From assembly GCF_018798885.1 (NCBI RefSeq), contig NZ_CP076361.1, positions 1,649,501-1,713,500 of the forward strand: a stretch of DNA of 64,000 nt, given 5' to 3'. Under the pieces are notes generated by a model. The model saw only the letters and a list, made by a program, of their open reading frames with translations, was not told the DNA's origin and did no database searches. Both the position numbers and the translations under genes were made by a program. This stretch comes from Gemmobacter fulvus (lineage in GTDB: Bacteria; Pseudomonadota; Alphaproteobacteria; Rhodobacterales; Rhodobacteraceae). This document shows positions 55,227 through 63,599 of this stretch, piece by piece; within the stretch, counting starts at the first letter, position 1; every line of letters starts with the position of its first letter.

Positions 55227-56774
55227 TTACGCTGCGTCCAGTTGCTTCACAGCCGGGCTATCATTTCGGAATCGCTCGTTCGGCAAGGCCGTTTCGGCGA
55301 ACTTGTCGCGGATCTGCGCCCAGACCTGCCGCAAGCGCAGCACATGCAGATCATCCAGAATGACCCGGGCAAGCCGGTCCAGCGTGGCCGCCTCGCTCAG
55401 CGGGGCAGGCGCAGCGCCCAGACCAAGGGCGGTGCGGGTCTTCGTGCTGCGGGTGCAATCCGTGGCAAGCGCCGCCGCCATGGCCCCGCGCAGGGCCGGA
55501 TCGGCCTGCGCCATCTGGCCATCCAGCTCCATCGGCAGCATGGCACGTTCCAGATCAAAGATTGTGCGGATGTTCATGCTTTTCAGCAGCAGGAACCGCT
55601 CTGGGCCCACCACGGTGCAGAGCTGCGCCTGTGCGATCCAGTCGATACATTGATAGATCCCATAGGGGCTTTCGACATGCAGCATGATCGGGTTGAAGGT
55701 GGCCAGATTCTGCACATCAAAGACATTCGCCTCTTCCAGACGGAAGGCGATCTGGTGGTCGATGCCGTCCAGCACCGTCAGCGGGATCTGTCGGCAATGC
55801 ACTTCCAGCTCCGAATAGACCGATTTGTGGACGATGCGGGACAGGCGCAGCAGGTAGTTCAGCGCACTGTCGGGCACAAAGCCAAAGGCAAAGGCAATCG
55901 CAACCCAACCATAGCCCAGACTGGTTGCCTCGACCGGGGTCTGCGCTTGCGCCCCGCCGCTGGCGGCACCCGTCGCCGGGGCCTCGGACCACGGCATCAC
56001 CCCCCAGATCGTCGCAGCATCCGGGGCGGTGCGATACACGACAAGGGCTATCGCCACCGACAGCACCATATGCGCAAAGGCCCGCAGAAAGGTCAGCGGC
56101 GACAGATCGAACACCGCAACCGCGCGCAGGAACATGCGCAGCGTGAAGCAATAGGCCCCGGCAAAGGCCAGCGCCGCAACGGTCAGCGCATTGGCATGAT
56201 AGGCGGCCAGCGCAGGCTTATCTGCCAGAATATCCGCGGGCGCGCCGCCCAGCAGCAGCAAGCTCGGCTCGAACCAGGCGACATCCGTTCCCAACCCCAG
56301 CGCGACCTGCGCGGGCAGGAACACCAGATACATGCCAAAGCAGGTCAGCAGCATATAGGGCAATGAACACAGCAACAGCATCCAGTCCGACGACACCGAC
56401 ATGGCAAACATCGGGATGCGCGACAGAACCTGCGGCTCTTTCGGATCCAGAAACAGATCGGCAAAATACTTGCCGCGCACGAATTCGAACGACACATTGT
56501 CGCTGCTGCCGCCGGGCGGCTTGTCACCTCCCTGCGGCGCGCGATGCAGAAAGCCAAAGCTTTCGGCAAAAAGCTCGATCATCGCCACCCGGGTCCGGCG
56601 GATCTGATGGCGGATCATGATGATGATCATCGGCGTCGCAATCGCCAGAAATGAACAGGCAAGCACCGGCAGCGTCGGGCGGATCCGCCCCATATGGATC
56701 AACAGCCAGAGCACCACGACCAGCACCGCAAAGGGCGCCAGCAGGCGCAGCAATCCGACGCTTGCCGCTTTCAT
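55227..56774 (-). CDS. Polytopic membrane protein with long C-terminal cytoplasmic part
   Basis: I do not recognise a named family. The 515-residue protein has about six hydrophobic segments: 8-27, 33-52, 125-155, 190-210, 220-240 and 282-300. A ~200-residue soluble C-terminal part follows, with helix-hairpin-helix-like stretches (D-G-I-D-H-Q-I-A-F-R-L-E-E-A-N-V-F-D-V-Q-N-L-A and F-L-L-L-K-S-M-N-I-R-T-I-F-D-L-E-R-A). These repeats look like domains that read protein or nucleic-acid partners. The start overlaps the alpha-oxoamine synthase gene by 4 nt, so the two are made together. A transport, sensing or export role for the synthase product is a guess. Confidence 0.72.
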   Translation of the reverse strand: MKAASVGLLRLLAPFAVLVVVLWLLIHMGRIRPTLPVLACSFLAIATPMIIIMIRHQIRRTRVAMIELFAESFGFLHRAPQGGDKPPGGSSDNVSFEFVRGKYFADLFLDPKEPQVLSRIPMFAMSVSSDWMLLLCSLPYMLLTCFGMYLVFLPAQVALGLGTDVAWFEPSLLLLGGAPADILADKPALAAYHANALTVAALAFAGAYCFTLRMFLRAVAVFDLSPLTFLRAFAHMVLSVAIALVVYRTAPDAATIWGVMPWSEAPATGAASGGAQAQTPVEATSLGYGWVAIAFAFGFVPDSALNYLLRLSRIVHKSVYSELEVHCRQIPLTVLDGIDHQIAFRLEEANVFDVQNLATFNPIMLHVESPYGIYQCIDWIAQAQLCTVVGPERFLLLKSMNIRTIFDLERAMLPMELDGQMAQADPALRGAMAAALATDCTRSTKTRTALGLGAAPAPLSEAATLDRLARVILDDLHVLRLRQVWAQIRDKFAETALPNERFRNDSPAVKQLDAA

Positions 56775-58078
56775 GAGGCCGCCTCGATCAGCGAATAGGG
56801 CTCCATCTGCATCCGGGCGGCTTCGGCAATGGCCACGAAGGCGTCAATGTCATCGGCGCTGTGATCGGCCATGATCTGCAACTGCCAGCGGCAGCCATTG
56901 CGCGCCACCACAGGATGTTCCACCAGATTGACCAGCGCCCCATGCGCCAGAACATCCGCCGTCAGACGGCGCGCCCGCGAATGGCGGCCCAGCCCGACCG
57001 GCACGATGGCGCTGGGCTGGCCCAGCACCTGAAAGCCGCCCTTGGTCAACCCGTCGCGCAGCCGCAGGCTGTTGTCCATCAGCCGCGCCCGCCGTTCGGC
57101 CCCTTCGGCGCTTTCCACGATGTCGAGTGCCGCCAGCACCACCGCCGCCTGCACCGGCGACAGCGCATTGGTCAGCGTATGGGTGCTGCACGCATAGCGC
57201 AGCGCCAGCTTCAGCGCCGGGTGATTGCTGGCCACAAAGCCGCCATTTGACGCGAAGGCCTTGGAAAAGCTGCCCATGACCACATCAATCTGTCCGGTCA
57301 TGCCTTGCATTTCGATCACGCCGCGCCCGGTTTCGCCCATCACCCCCAGATCATGCGCAACATCGACACACAGCGTGGCGTCGTGGCGGCGGCAGATCGC
57401 CTGAAGGGCGGCCAGATCGGGCATGTCGCTGTTCATCGAAAACACGCCCTCCGTCACCACAAGAATACCGGCAAAGGGTTCATTCTCGCGCAGCCAGTCC
57501 AGCCGCGCGGCCACCGCCTCGGTCGAGCAATGCGAAAAGCGGTGGACCAGCGCGCCTGATGCGCTCGCCGCCTCGTGCAGGCAGGCATTGGCCAGAACGT
57601 CGATCAGGACATGATCCCCTTCGCGCACCAATGTGCGGATGGCCCCATAGCCCGCGCCCCAGCCGGTCGAAAACACCGTGGCATCGGCCAGCGACAGAAA
57701 CTCTGCAATCCGCTCTTCCAGCGAGGTGGCCAGCGTCGTCAGCCCCATCTGTGCCGGCGATCCGGCCGAATGCACGCCAAAGCGGCGGGCTGCTGCCGCC
57801 GCTGCCGCCAGAAGCTTGGGGTGCGAGCCGAGGCTCAGATAATCCTGCGACGCCATGTTGATGCCCGACAGCCCGCGCCCGGCGCGATCCCGGCCCAGCA
57901 CGCGCGGCCCGATCCGCCCGACATTGACCTTGCAATACGGCTCCAGCTTGGCCGCCAGACGCGCATCGGCCCAATCGGTCATCGGCTGCCAGCGATCCAT
58001 CAACCCGACCGGCTGCGCATCGTAATAATCCGTGCTGACACCGTTCAGCACATCCTGGGGCATCGGTTCAAAGGGCAT
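56771..58078 (-). CDS. Alpha-oxoamine synthase family PLP enzyme
   Basis: A 435-residue fold-type I PLP enzyme of the 8-amino-7-oxononanoate/serine palmitoyl/5-aminolevulinate/CqsA group. N-M-A-S-Q-D-Y-L-S-L occurs near residue 74, A-C-L-H-E-A carries the PLP-stacking His, V-D-V-A-H-D-L-G-V-M-G holds Asp239 and His242, and the PLP lysine is Lys273 in G-S-F-S-K-A-F. These enzymes condense an amino acid with an acyl-CoA, releasing CoA and CO2. Without bio, hem or sphingolipid genes nearby, the product may be a specialised amino-ketone; biotin synthesis is not supported. It is encoded between a peptidase gene (54 bp upstream) and the overlapping membrane protein. Confidence 0.87.
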   Translation of the reverse strand: MPFEPMPQDVLNGVSTDYYDAQPVGLMDRWQPMTDWADARLAAKLEPYCKVNVGRIGPRVLGRDRAGRGLSGINMASQDYLSLGSHPKLLAAAAAAARRFGVHSAGSPAQMGLTTLATSLEERIAEFLSLADATVFSTGWGAGYGAIRTLVREGDHVLIDVLANACLHEAASASGALVHRFSHCSTEAVAARLDWLRENEPFAGILVVTEGVFSMNSDMPDLAALQAICRRHDATLCVDVAHDLGVMGETGRGVIEMQGMTGQIDVVMGSFSKAFASNGGFVASNHPALKLALRYACSTHTLTNALSPVQAAVVLAALDIVESAEGAERRARLMDNSLRLRDGLTKGGFQVLGQPSAIVPVGLGRHSRARRLTADVLAHGALVNLVEHPVVARNGCRWQLQIMADHSADDIDAFVAIAEAARMQMEPYSLIEAAS

Positions 58079-58132
58079 GGGGTTCTCCGTTCTGTATGTC
58101 TGGCTGTTTTGTGCGGATGAGGCTGGGGCCGA

Positions 58133-58921
58133 TCATGTCAGCCCCAGCGCGGTCAGCATCTTGCGGCTGGCAATGCCGGTGGTCGCAACGCCGTTGCGGC
58201 GCTGCCACTCGATCACGGCACCGCGCGTGTCTTTGCCAAAGATGCCATCCTCGGCGATCTGGAGGCCCAGCCGCGCGTTCAGCGCCGCCTGAAGCGCCAT
58301 CACCTCGGCGCTTCTGTCGCCATAGGTCAGCCCTTGGGTCAGCTTGCCGGTGTGCGCGGTGCCAAAGGCCCCCTCGGCGGCCCATTTGCGCACCAGTTGA
58401 TCCGAGGCCTCGAAATGCATGGCGTCTTCGCGCCCGAAGGCGGCGCCCCAGAAGAACCCGTGGCGCAGGAAAACCGGATAGATGTCCAGCAGACCGCGCT
58501 GCACCGTGCCGTCATCATAGGGGTCAATCCGGTCGATGCCGATGTCGATGGCGATACCCCAGCTGTGGTTGGAAATCGCGCTGGCCGATCCGCGCACCAG
58601 ACGGCAGCACAGCATTCCAGCCGTGACCAGCCGGTCATGAACCTTGGCATGCGCGGCCTTGATGTCAGTCATGATTGCCTGCAACGCCGCGACCGCCGGG
58701 CGGATGCCCGTTGCACGGAACGGCCCCAGATCGGCAGTGACCAGAAGCGACCGGAATGCGGGCACCGAGGGATCACGGCAAGCCTGATCGAACTGGCCAC
58801 GCGGCAAGCCAATCAGATTGCGGCAGGTGTCATTGCGCGCGCCGCGCAGCGCACCATTCACGCGGAGGCGGTCAAACTGCGAAAGGCTGGAAAACGGGAT
58901 CAGATCTGCAAGATCAGGCAT
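58133..58921 (-). CDS. M15-type peptidase with C-terminal peptidoglycan-binding domain
   Basis: A 262-residue protein. The N-terminal ~190 residues have the zinc peptidase pattern S-N-H-S-W-G-I-A-I-D-I (His119, Asp126) and a later A-M-H-F (His169), as in D,D-/L-alanoyl-D-glutamate carboxypeptidases and endolysins. The C-terminal part is a PG_binding_1 domain (G-D-R-S-A-E-V-M-A-L-Q-A-A-L-N to T-R-G-A-V-I-E-W-Q). No signal peptide is seen, which is typical for endolysin-like enzymes but odd for a housekeeping wall enzyme. The start at 58921 follows AGGAGAG. It is the first gene of the unit with the PLP synthase and the membrane protein. Confidence 0.83.
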   Translation of the reverse strand: MPDLADLIPFSSLSQFDRLRVNGALRGARNDTCRNLIGLPRGQFDQACRDPSVPAFRSLLVTADLGPFRATGIRPAVAALQAIMTDIKAAHAKVHDRLVTAGMLCCRLVRGSASAISNHSWGIAIDIGIDRIDPYDDGTVQRGLLDIYPVFLRHGFFWGAAFGREDAMHFEASDQLVRKWAAEGAFGTAHTGKLTQGLTYGDRSAEVMALQAALNARLGLQIAEDGIFGKDTRGAVIEWQRRNGVATTGIASRKMLTALGLT

Positions 58922-59140
58922 GACGCTCTCCTCTGGATCCGGGCGCCCTGATGGTGCACCGTTACGGACATCAGACACCCACAGGCGTCAGGGCAGCGTC
59001 ATTGCCCCGTCATTTGCGCGCGTCGGCACCAACGCGGCACTGACGATAGAGGTTTGCGACATTTCGGGGCGCGCAGATGTCGCCCGCCCGCCATCAACCA
59101 CCGGGCAGCGGATCTAGGCTTGATCCAAACCGGAGGCCGC

Positions 59141-61126
59141 ATGAATCCTGTGACACGCCACCCCCGCCTGATGCAGCCGCTGACGCTGCGCAATCAGACC
59201 CTGCGCAACCGCATCGTGTTCGGTGCCCATACCAACAACATGGCCGATCAGGGCCTGCCCGGCCCGCGCACGCATGGCTATCTTCTGGAACGGGCACTGG
59301 GCGGCGCGGGCATGATCGTGGCCGAACCGATGCCGGTGCATCGCACGGGTGTTCTGACCCGGGGCAATTTCCGGCACGGGTCCGACGACGTGATCCCGCA
59401 TTTCCGCCGCATCACCGAAGAGGTGAAGGCCGCCGGATCGGTGATCCTGCAACAGCTTTATCACATTGGCGCGCATGGCGATTCCGATCTCAGCTTTGCG
59501 CCGCACTGGTCGCCCTCGGGCGGGCCGAGCTACCACGATTCCGATGGCTCGCATCGCATGACAGAGGCCGAGATCGAAGAGCTGATCACCGCGCATGTTG
59601 CCGCCGCGCACCGCTGCAAGGCCGCCGGATTTCAGGGCGTCGAGGTCTGGGCCGCCTATCACTCGCTGCTGGATCAGTTCTGGACCCCATGGAGCAACAG
59701 CCGCGATGACCGCTGGGGCGGCAGTCTGGAAAACCGCACCCGCTTTTCCCGCAGCATCATCGATGGCATCCGCCGCAGTTGTGGCGAGGATTTCATCATC
59801 GGACTCGCCGTCTCCACCTCGGATGCGCAGGATGTGCTGCTCTCGGTCGAAGCGCTCAGCGAGATCATCGCCCTGCATGACGCGACCGGCCATGTGGATT
59901 ATGTGACCGTCGGCCATGGTGGCTATCTGGATTTTGAACGGCTGATGCCGACCTTCCTGTTTGCGGAAAAGCTGACCGCGCCAGTGACTGAGCTGTTGAA
60001 AGGCGTGGTGAAACACGCCGCCCTCACCTCGGAGGCGCATGTCAGAACGCCAGACAATGCCGAAAGCATCATCGCCTCGGGTCAGGCGGATCTCGTCTCC
60101 ATCGTGCGCGGGCAGATTGCCGACCCGCATCTGGCGCGCAAGACCGCCGAGGGCCGGGCCGAAGACGTGCGCGGCTGCATTTCCTGCAATCAGATGTGCT
60201 GGGGGCGGCGGTCGCGCGACTACTGGATTTCCTGCCTGATCAACCCTTCGGCGGGGCGCGAATTTGAATGGGATGGCGACCGTTTCACCGCCTCGGCCAC
60301 GCCGCAGCAGGTTCTGGTGGTCGGCGCAGGTCCCGCAGGGCTGGAAGCCGCCCGCGCTGCCGCCGAACGCGGCCACCGGGTAGAGCTTGCAGAAGCCGCG
60401 CCCCAGATCGGCGGGCAGTTCCGGCTGGCCGGGATGCAACCGCGCCGGGCGCAGATTCTGGATCTGCTCGACTGGTATGAACGGCAGTTCACAAATCTGG
60501 GCGTCACCCTGCGCCTGAACAGCTTTCTGGAGGCCGACGATCTGGCCGCCCATCCGGCGCAGACCATCCTGCTGGCCACCGGATCGCTGCCCGATCCACA
60601 GGCGCGGCAACGCTGGCTGCCCGGTGCGGCGCAACTGCCGGGGCTGGAGGCGGGCCATGTCTGGTCGCCAGAAGAGGTGATGCGCCGCGAGGCACGGCTG
60701 GGCGATACCGTGATCGTCTATGACGAAGGCGGCAACTGGCGCGGCGGTGGCACGGCGCTGGCCTTGGCCGAACAGGGCAAGCAGGTGATCCTCGTCACAC
60801 CAGACCCCTATGTCGGCAAGGAGATCACCCGCACCTCGGCTGATGGTCCGCTGCGGGGGCGTCTGGCGCGGGCCGGGGCGCAGTTTCACACCGAACACAT
60901 CATCGCGCGCTGGCACGGTAATGGCGCGACGCTGCGCAGCCTGCTGACCGGGGCGGAGGTCACGATTGCGGCCTCGGGCCTTGTGATGGCCACCACCAAT
61001 ATCGCCTTCGATCCCTTTCCCGAAACCCTGCCCGGCAAGACCCTGCACCGCATCGGGGATTGCGCCGCCCCTCGTCTTGCCGCGTATGCCTTTCACGAAG
61101 GGCGCAAATGGGCGCTGGCGCTGTAA
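59141..61126 (+). CDS. NADH:flavin oxidoreductase with Fe-S cluster (dienoyl-CoA reductase/TMADH-like)
   Basis: A 661-residue protein. The N-terminal ~370 residues are an old-yellow-enzyme TIM barrel (L-M-Q-P-L-T-L-R-N, Q-L-Y-H-I-G-A, D-D-R-W-G-G-S-L-E-N-R). A 4Fe-4S motif C-x2-C-x3-C-x11-C (C-I-S-C-N-Q-M-C...C) follows, then a pyridine-nucleotide disulfide oxidoreductase-like part (V-V-G-A-G-P-A-G-L-E-A-A). The layout is that of 2,4-dienoyl-CoA reductase and trimethylamine/dimethylamine/histamine dehydrogenases. The H-x-Y-x-D-x-type pocket was not resolved, so the substrate is open. GGAGG precedes the ATG. It diverges from the peptidase unit over 219 bp. Confidence 0.9.
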   Translation: MNPVTRHPRLMQPLTLRNQTLRNRIVFGAHTNNMADQGLPGPRTHGYLLERALGGAGMIVAEPMPVHRTGVLTRGNFRHGSDDVIPHFRRITEEVKAAGSVILQQLYHIGAHGDSDLSFAPHWSPSGGPSYHDSDGSHRMTEAEIEELITAHVAAAHRCKAAGFQGVEVWAAYHSLLDQFWTPWSNSRDDRWGGSLENRTRFSRSIIDGIRRSCGEDFIIGLAVSTSDAQDVLLSVEALSEIIALHDATGHVDYVTVGHGGYLDFERLMPTFLFAEKLTAPVTELLKGVVKHAALTSEAHVRTPDNAESIIASGQADLVSIVRGQIADPHLARKTAEGRAEDVRGCISCNQMCWGRRSRDYWISCLINPSAGREFEWDGDRFTASATPQQVLVVGAGPAGLEAARAAAERGHRVELAEAAPQIGGQFRLAGMQPRRAQILDLLDWYERQFTNLGVTLRLNSFLEADDLAAHPAQTILLATGSLPDPQARQRWLPGAAQLPGLEAGHVWSPEEVMRREARLGDTVIVYDEGGNWRGGGTALALAEQGKQVILVTPDPYVGKEITRTSADGPLRGRLARAGAQFHTEHIIARWHGNGATLRSLLTGAEVTIAASGLVMATTNIAFDPFPETLPGKTLHRIGDCAAPRLAAYAFHEGRKWALAL

Positions 61127-61218
61127 AGGTTTTTCCAGACAGGTGGAAACCGCTGCGCTAGCATCGGCGTTGTCGTAAGTGGTGCCCCGCCGCGTTCTCT
61201 GTTCAGCAAGGTGTTCCG

Positions 61219-63228
61219 ATGCCAAATGCCGCCCTGCGGATCACTGCCGCCACCCCCGCCACAGCGCAGGGGCCCGCGCAGGGCGATGACGCACCGCATA
61301 CCCGCCGCATCACCCTGCCGCGCCTTGCCACCATCGCCGCGGTCGCCGCGGTGCTTTATGTCGGGCAAGAGGTGTTCCTGCCGCTGGCCATCGCCATGCT
61401 GCTGACCTTTGCCCTGTCGCCGTTGGTCAGCCGCATCCGCGCCTTCGGGGTGCCGATGACGGCCACGGTCCTGATCGTGGTATTTGCCGCCTTTACCGCC
61501 ATTGCGCTGTTTTCGCTCGTGGTGGCGGGGCAGCTGTCGACGCTTGCGCGCAACCTGCCGGAATTCCAGTCCAACATCATCACCAAACTGGAAGGCCTTC
61601 AGGCCGAAGGCGATGAGCTGGGCATCATTGGCCGCATCACCAATATGGTCACGGCGATCAATGCCGAAATCGGCGCCGCCCTGCCCTCCGAAGAGGCCCC
61701 AGCCCCTGAAGGCGCACCGGCGGCGACCAATGCACCGTTGAAGGTGCAGGTGGTGGAGCCACAAAGCCCTGTCACCACGCTGACCGAACTGGTCGTGCCG
61801 CTGGTCAGCCCGATTGCCACAACCGGGCTGATCATCGTTGTTGTGGTCTTCATGCTGCTGGAACGCGAGGAGCTGCGCGACCGTTTCATCCGGTTGATCG
61901 GCTCCAACGATCTGCACCGCACGACGCAGGTGCTGGAGGAAGCCGGATCCCGTGTGGCCAATTACCTGCTGATCCAGCTTCTGGTGAATGTCATCTATGC
62001 CTTGCCCATCGGCATCGGGCTATGGCTGATCGGGGTCCCCAACGCGCTGCTCTGGGGGCTTCTGACGCTGGTGTTGCGCTTTGTGCCCTATATCGGCTCG
62101 GTCCTGTCGGCGGCGTTCCCGCTGTTTCTGGCCTTTGCCGTCAGCCCCGAATGGTCGGCGCTGTTGTGGACGGCGGCCCTGTTCATCGTGGTGGAGCTGA
62201 TCACCTCGAATATGATCGAGCCTTGGCTCTATGGCTCGCGCACCGGGGTCAGCCCGCTGGCCATCATCGTATCGGCGATCTTCTGGACCTGGATCTGGGG
62301 GCCTTTGGGGCTGGTTCTGTCAACCCCGCTGACGGTGTGTCTGGTGGTGCTGGGCCGACATATTCCGCAGTTCGAACTGTTCGACATTCTGTTTGGCGAT
62401 GAACCCGTGCTGGCCCCCCATGCCCGGCTCTATCAGCGCTGGCTGGCGGGCGACACGATCGAGGCGACCTTCCGCGCTGAAGAAGCGTTAGAGGAAAACT
62501 GGCTGGCCGATTATTACCGCGATACCGGCATTCCGGCGCTGATCCTCGCTCAGGCGGATTGGTCGCGCGGGGTTCTGACCACGGAACAGGAAACCCGACT
62601 GGCGGGCATCGCCATGGGCATGGTGGACAATTTGCAGGTGGTCGTGGGCGAGGAGCTGGAAGAGGCCAGCACCACCGCCCCCTCGGATGATGCCGATGCC
62701 CCGCCGCCCTTGATCGGGGCCGGGAGGCGCATCTTGTGTATCGGCGGCCGGTCAGCACTGGATGATGTGACGGCGGCGATGCTGTCGCAGGCCTTGGCCG
62801 CAGAAGGGGCCGAAACCGATCACCGCCCGCACAGCGATCTGTCCCCCGCGCGGATTGCGGCGCTGGATCTGGAAACCCGCGACAGCGTGGTGATGTGTTT
62901 TCTCGATCCTGCGCCGTCGCGCGCGTCGCTGCTGCATATCCGGCGGCTGAAGCGGGCGATGCCGCATCTGCGCGTCGGTGTGGTGATCTGGCAAATGCCC
63001 GAAACCGCCGCAGGCAATGGCGAGGATCAGGTGCTGCTGAAAAGTGTGCAGCCCGCCAAACTGTCCGAGGCCGAAGAGATCGGTGCCGATTTTGCCGCCA
63101 CTGCGATGGAGCCGCTGATGCTCGCCGCCGTGGCCGAGGACGCGCCGCGCCCCCTGCCCAAACCCGACCCCAAACCCAGTCGCGCCAAACCGCGCAGTCG
63201 CAGCGCACGCAGCGCCGTGCCCAGTTAA
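61219..63228 (+). CDS. AI-2E family transporter with C-terminal alpha/beta domain
   Basis: A 669-residue protein. Residues ~30-400 carry about eight hydrophobic segments of the AI-2E transporter (PerM) family, with the characteristic R-F-V-P-Y-I-G and N-M-I-E-P-W-L-Y-G-S-R-T-G-V-S-P motifs. A soluble part follows, and residues ~505-620 look like a Rossmann-like domain (R-R-I-L-C-I-G-G-R-S-A-L-D-D, later S-V-V-M-C-F-L-D). The last 30 residues are Pro/Lys/Arg-rich. The family name reflects one member linked to AI-2 export; other members act as Na+/H+ or unknown transporters. DUF883 follows 10 bp later in the same direction. Confidence 0.87.
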   Translation: MPNAALRITAATPATAQGPAQGDDAPHTRRITLPRLATIAAVAAVLYVGQEVFLPLAIAMLLTFALSPLVSRIRAFGVPMTATVLIVVFAAFTAIALFSLVVAGQLSTLARNLPEFQSNIITKLEGLQAEGDELGIIGRITNMVTAINAEIGAALPSEEAPAPEGAPAATNAPLKVQVVEPQSPVTTLTELVVPLVSPIATTGLIIVVVVFMLLEREELRDRFIRLIGSNDLHRTTQVLEEAGSRVANYLLIQLLVNVIYALPIGIGLWLIGVPNALLWGLLTLVLRFVPYIGSVLSAAFPLFLAFAVSPEWSALLWTAALFIVVELITSNMIEPWLYGSRTGVSPLAIIVSAIFWTWIWGPLGLVLSTPLTVCLVVLGRHIPQFELFDILFGDEPVLAPHARLYQRWLAGDTIEATFRAEEALEENWLADYYRDTGIPALILAQADWSRGVLTTEQETRLAGIAMGMVDNLQVVVGEELEEASTTAPSDDADAPPPLIGAGRRILCIGGRSALDDVTAAMLSQALAAEGAETDHRPHSDLSPARIAALDLETRDSVVMCFLDPAPSRASLLHIRRLKRAMPHLRVGVVIWQMPETAAGNGEDQVLLKSVQPAKLSEAEEIGADFAATAMEPLMLAAVAEDAPRPLPKPDPKPSRAKPRSRSARSAVPS

Positions 63229-63238
63229 GGAAAAGACC

Positions 63239-63598
63239 ATGGCCCGTTCCCCCGCCGAAAAAGCCGCCGAAACCGTGAAAGACGCCGCTGCCGCCGCGCA
63301 GGACAGCCTCGCCGGATCCGAGGCAGAGCGCCTGCATGGCCAGATTGCCGATCTGCAAAAGGATCTGGCCCGCATCGTGCAAAGCCTGGCCGATCTGGGT
63401 GCCAACCAGGGAGCTACCATCGCGGATACCGTTAAGGCCGAGGCGCAGCGGATCTATGCGCAGGGCGAGGCGATGGCAGGCCGCGCCGAGGATGGTGTGG
63501 AGGAGGCCCGCGCCTATGTGCAGGCCAATCCCCTGAAATCACTGGGCATTGCGGCAGGGCTTGGCCTGCTGTTCGGGTTGTTGCTGGGACGCCGCTGA
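63239..63598 (+). CDS. DUF883/ElaB-like membrane-anchored protein
   Basis: A 119-residue protein with a long amphipathic, Ala/Glu/Lys/Gln-rich helix (residues 5-95). It ends in the conserved P-L-K-S-L-G-I-A-A-G-L-G-L-L-F-G-L-L-L-G-R-R tail, a C-terminal transmembrane anchor. This is the ElaB/YqjD/DUF883 type; E. coli relatives are inner-membrane, stationary-phase proteins that associate with ribosomes. It sits between the AI-2E transporter gene and the holin-like gene (1-nt gap), like the yqjD-yqjE arrangement. Confidence 0.87.
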   Translation: MARSPAEKAAETVKDAAAAAQDSLAGSEAERLHGQIADLQKDLARIVQSLADLGANQGATIADTVKAEAQRIYAQGEAMAGRAEDGVEEARAYVQANPLKSLGIAAGLGLLFGLLLGRR

Positions 63599-63599
63599 G

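Noticed and set aside
56771-58078. Calling the PLP enzyme bioF, hemA or kbl.
   Set aside because: The signatures are shared by the whole alpha-oxoamine synthase family, and no biotin, heme or threonine-degradation genes are adjacent.
59114-61225. A 703-codon minus-strand frame.
   Set aside because: It is antisense to the NADH:flavin oxidoreductase and has no recognisable domain.
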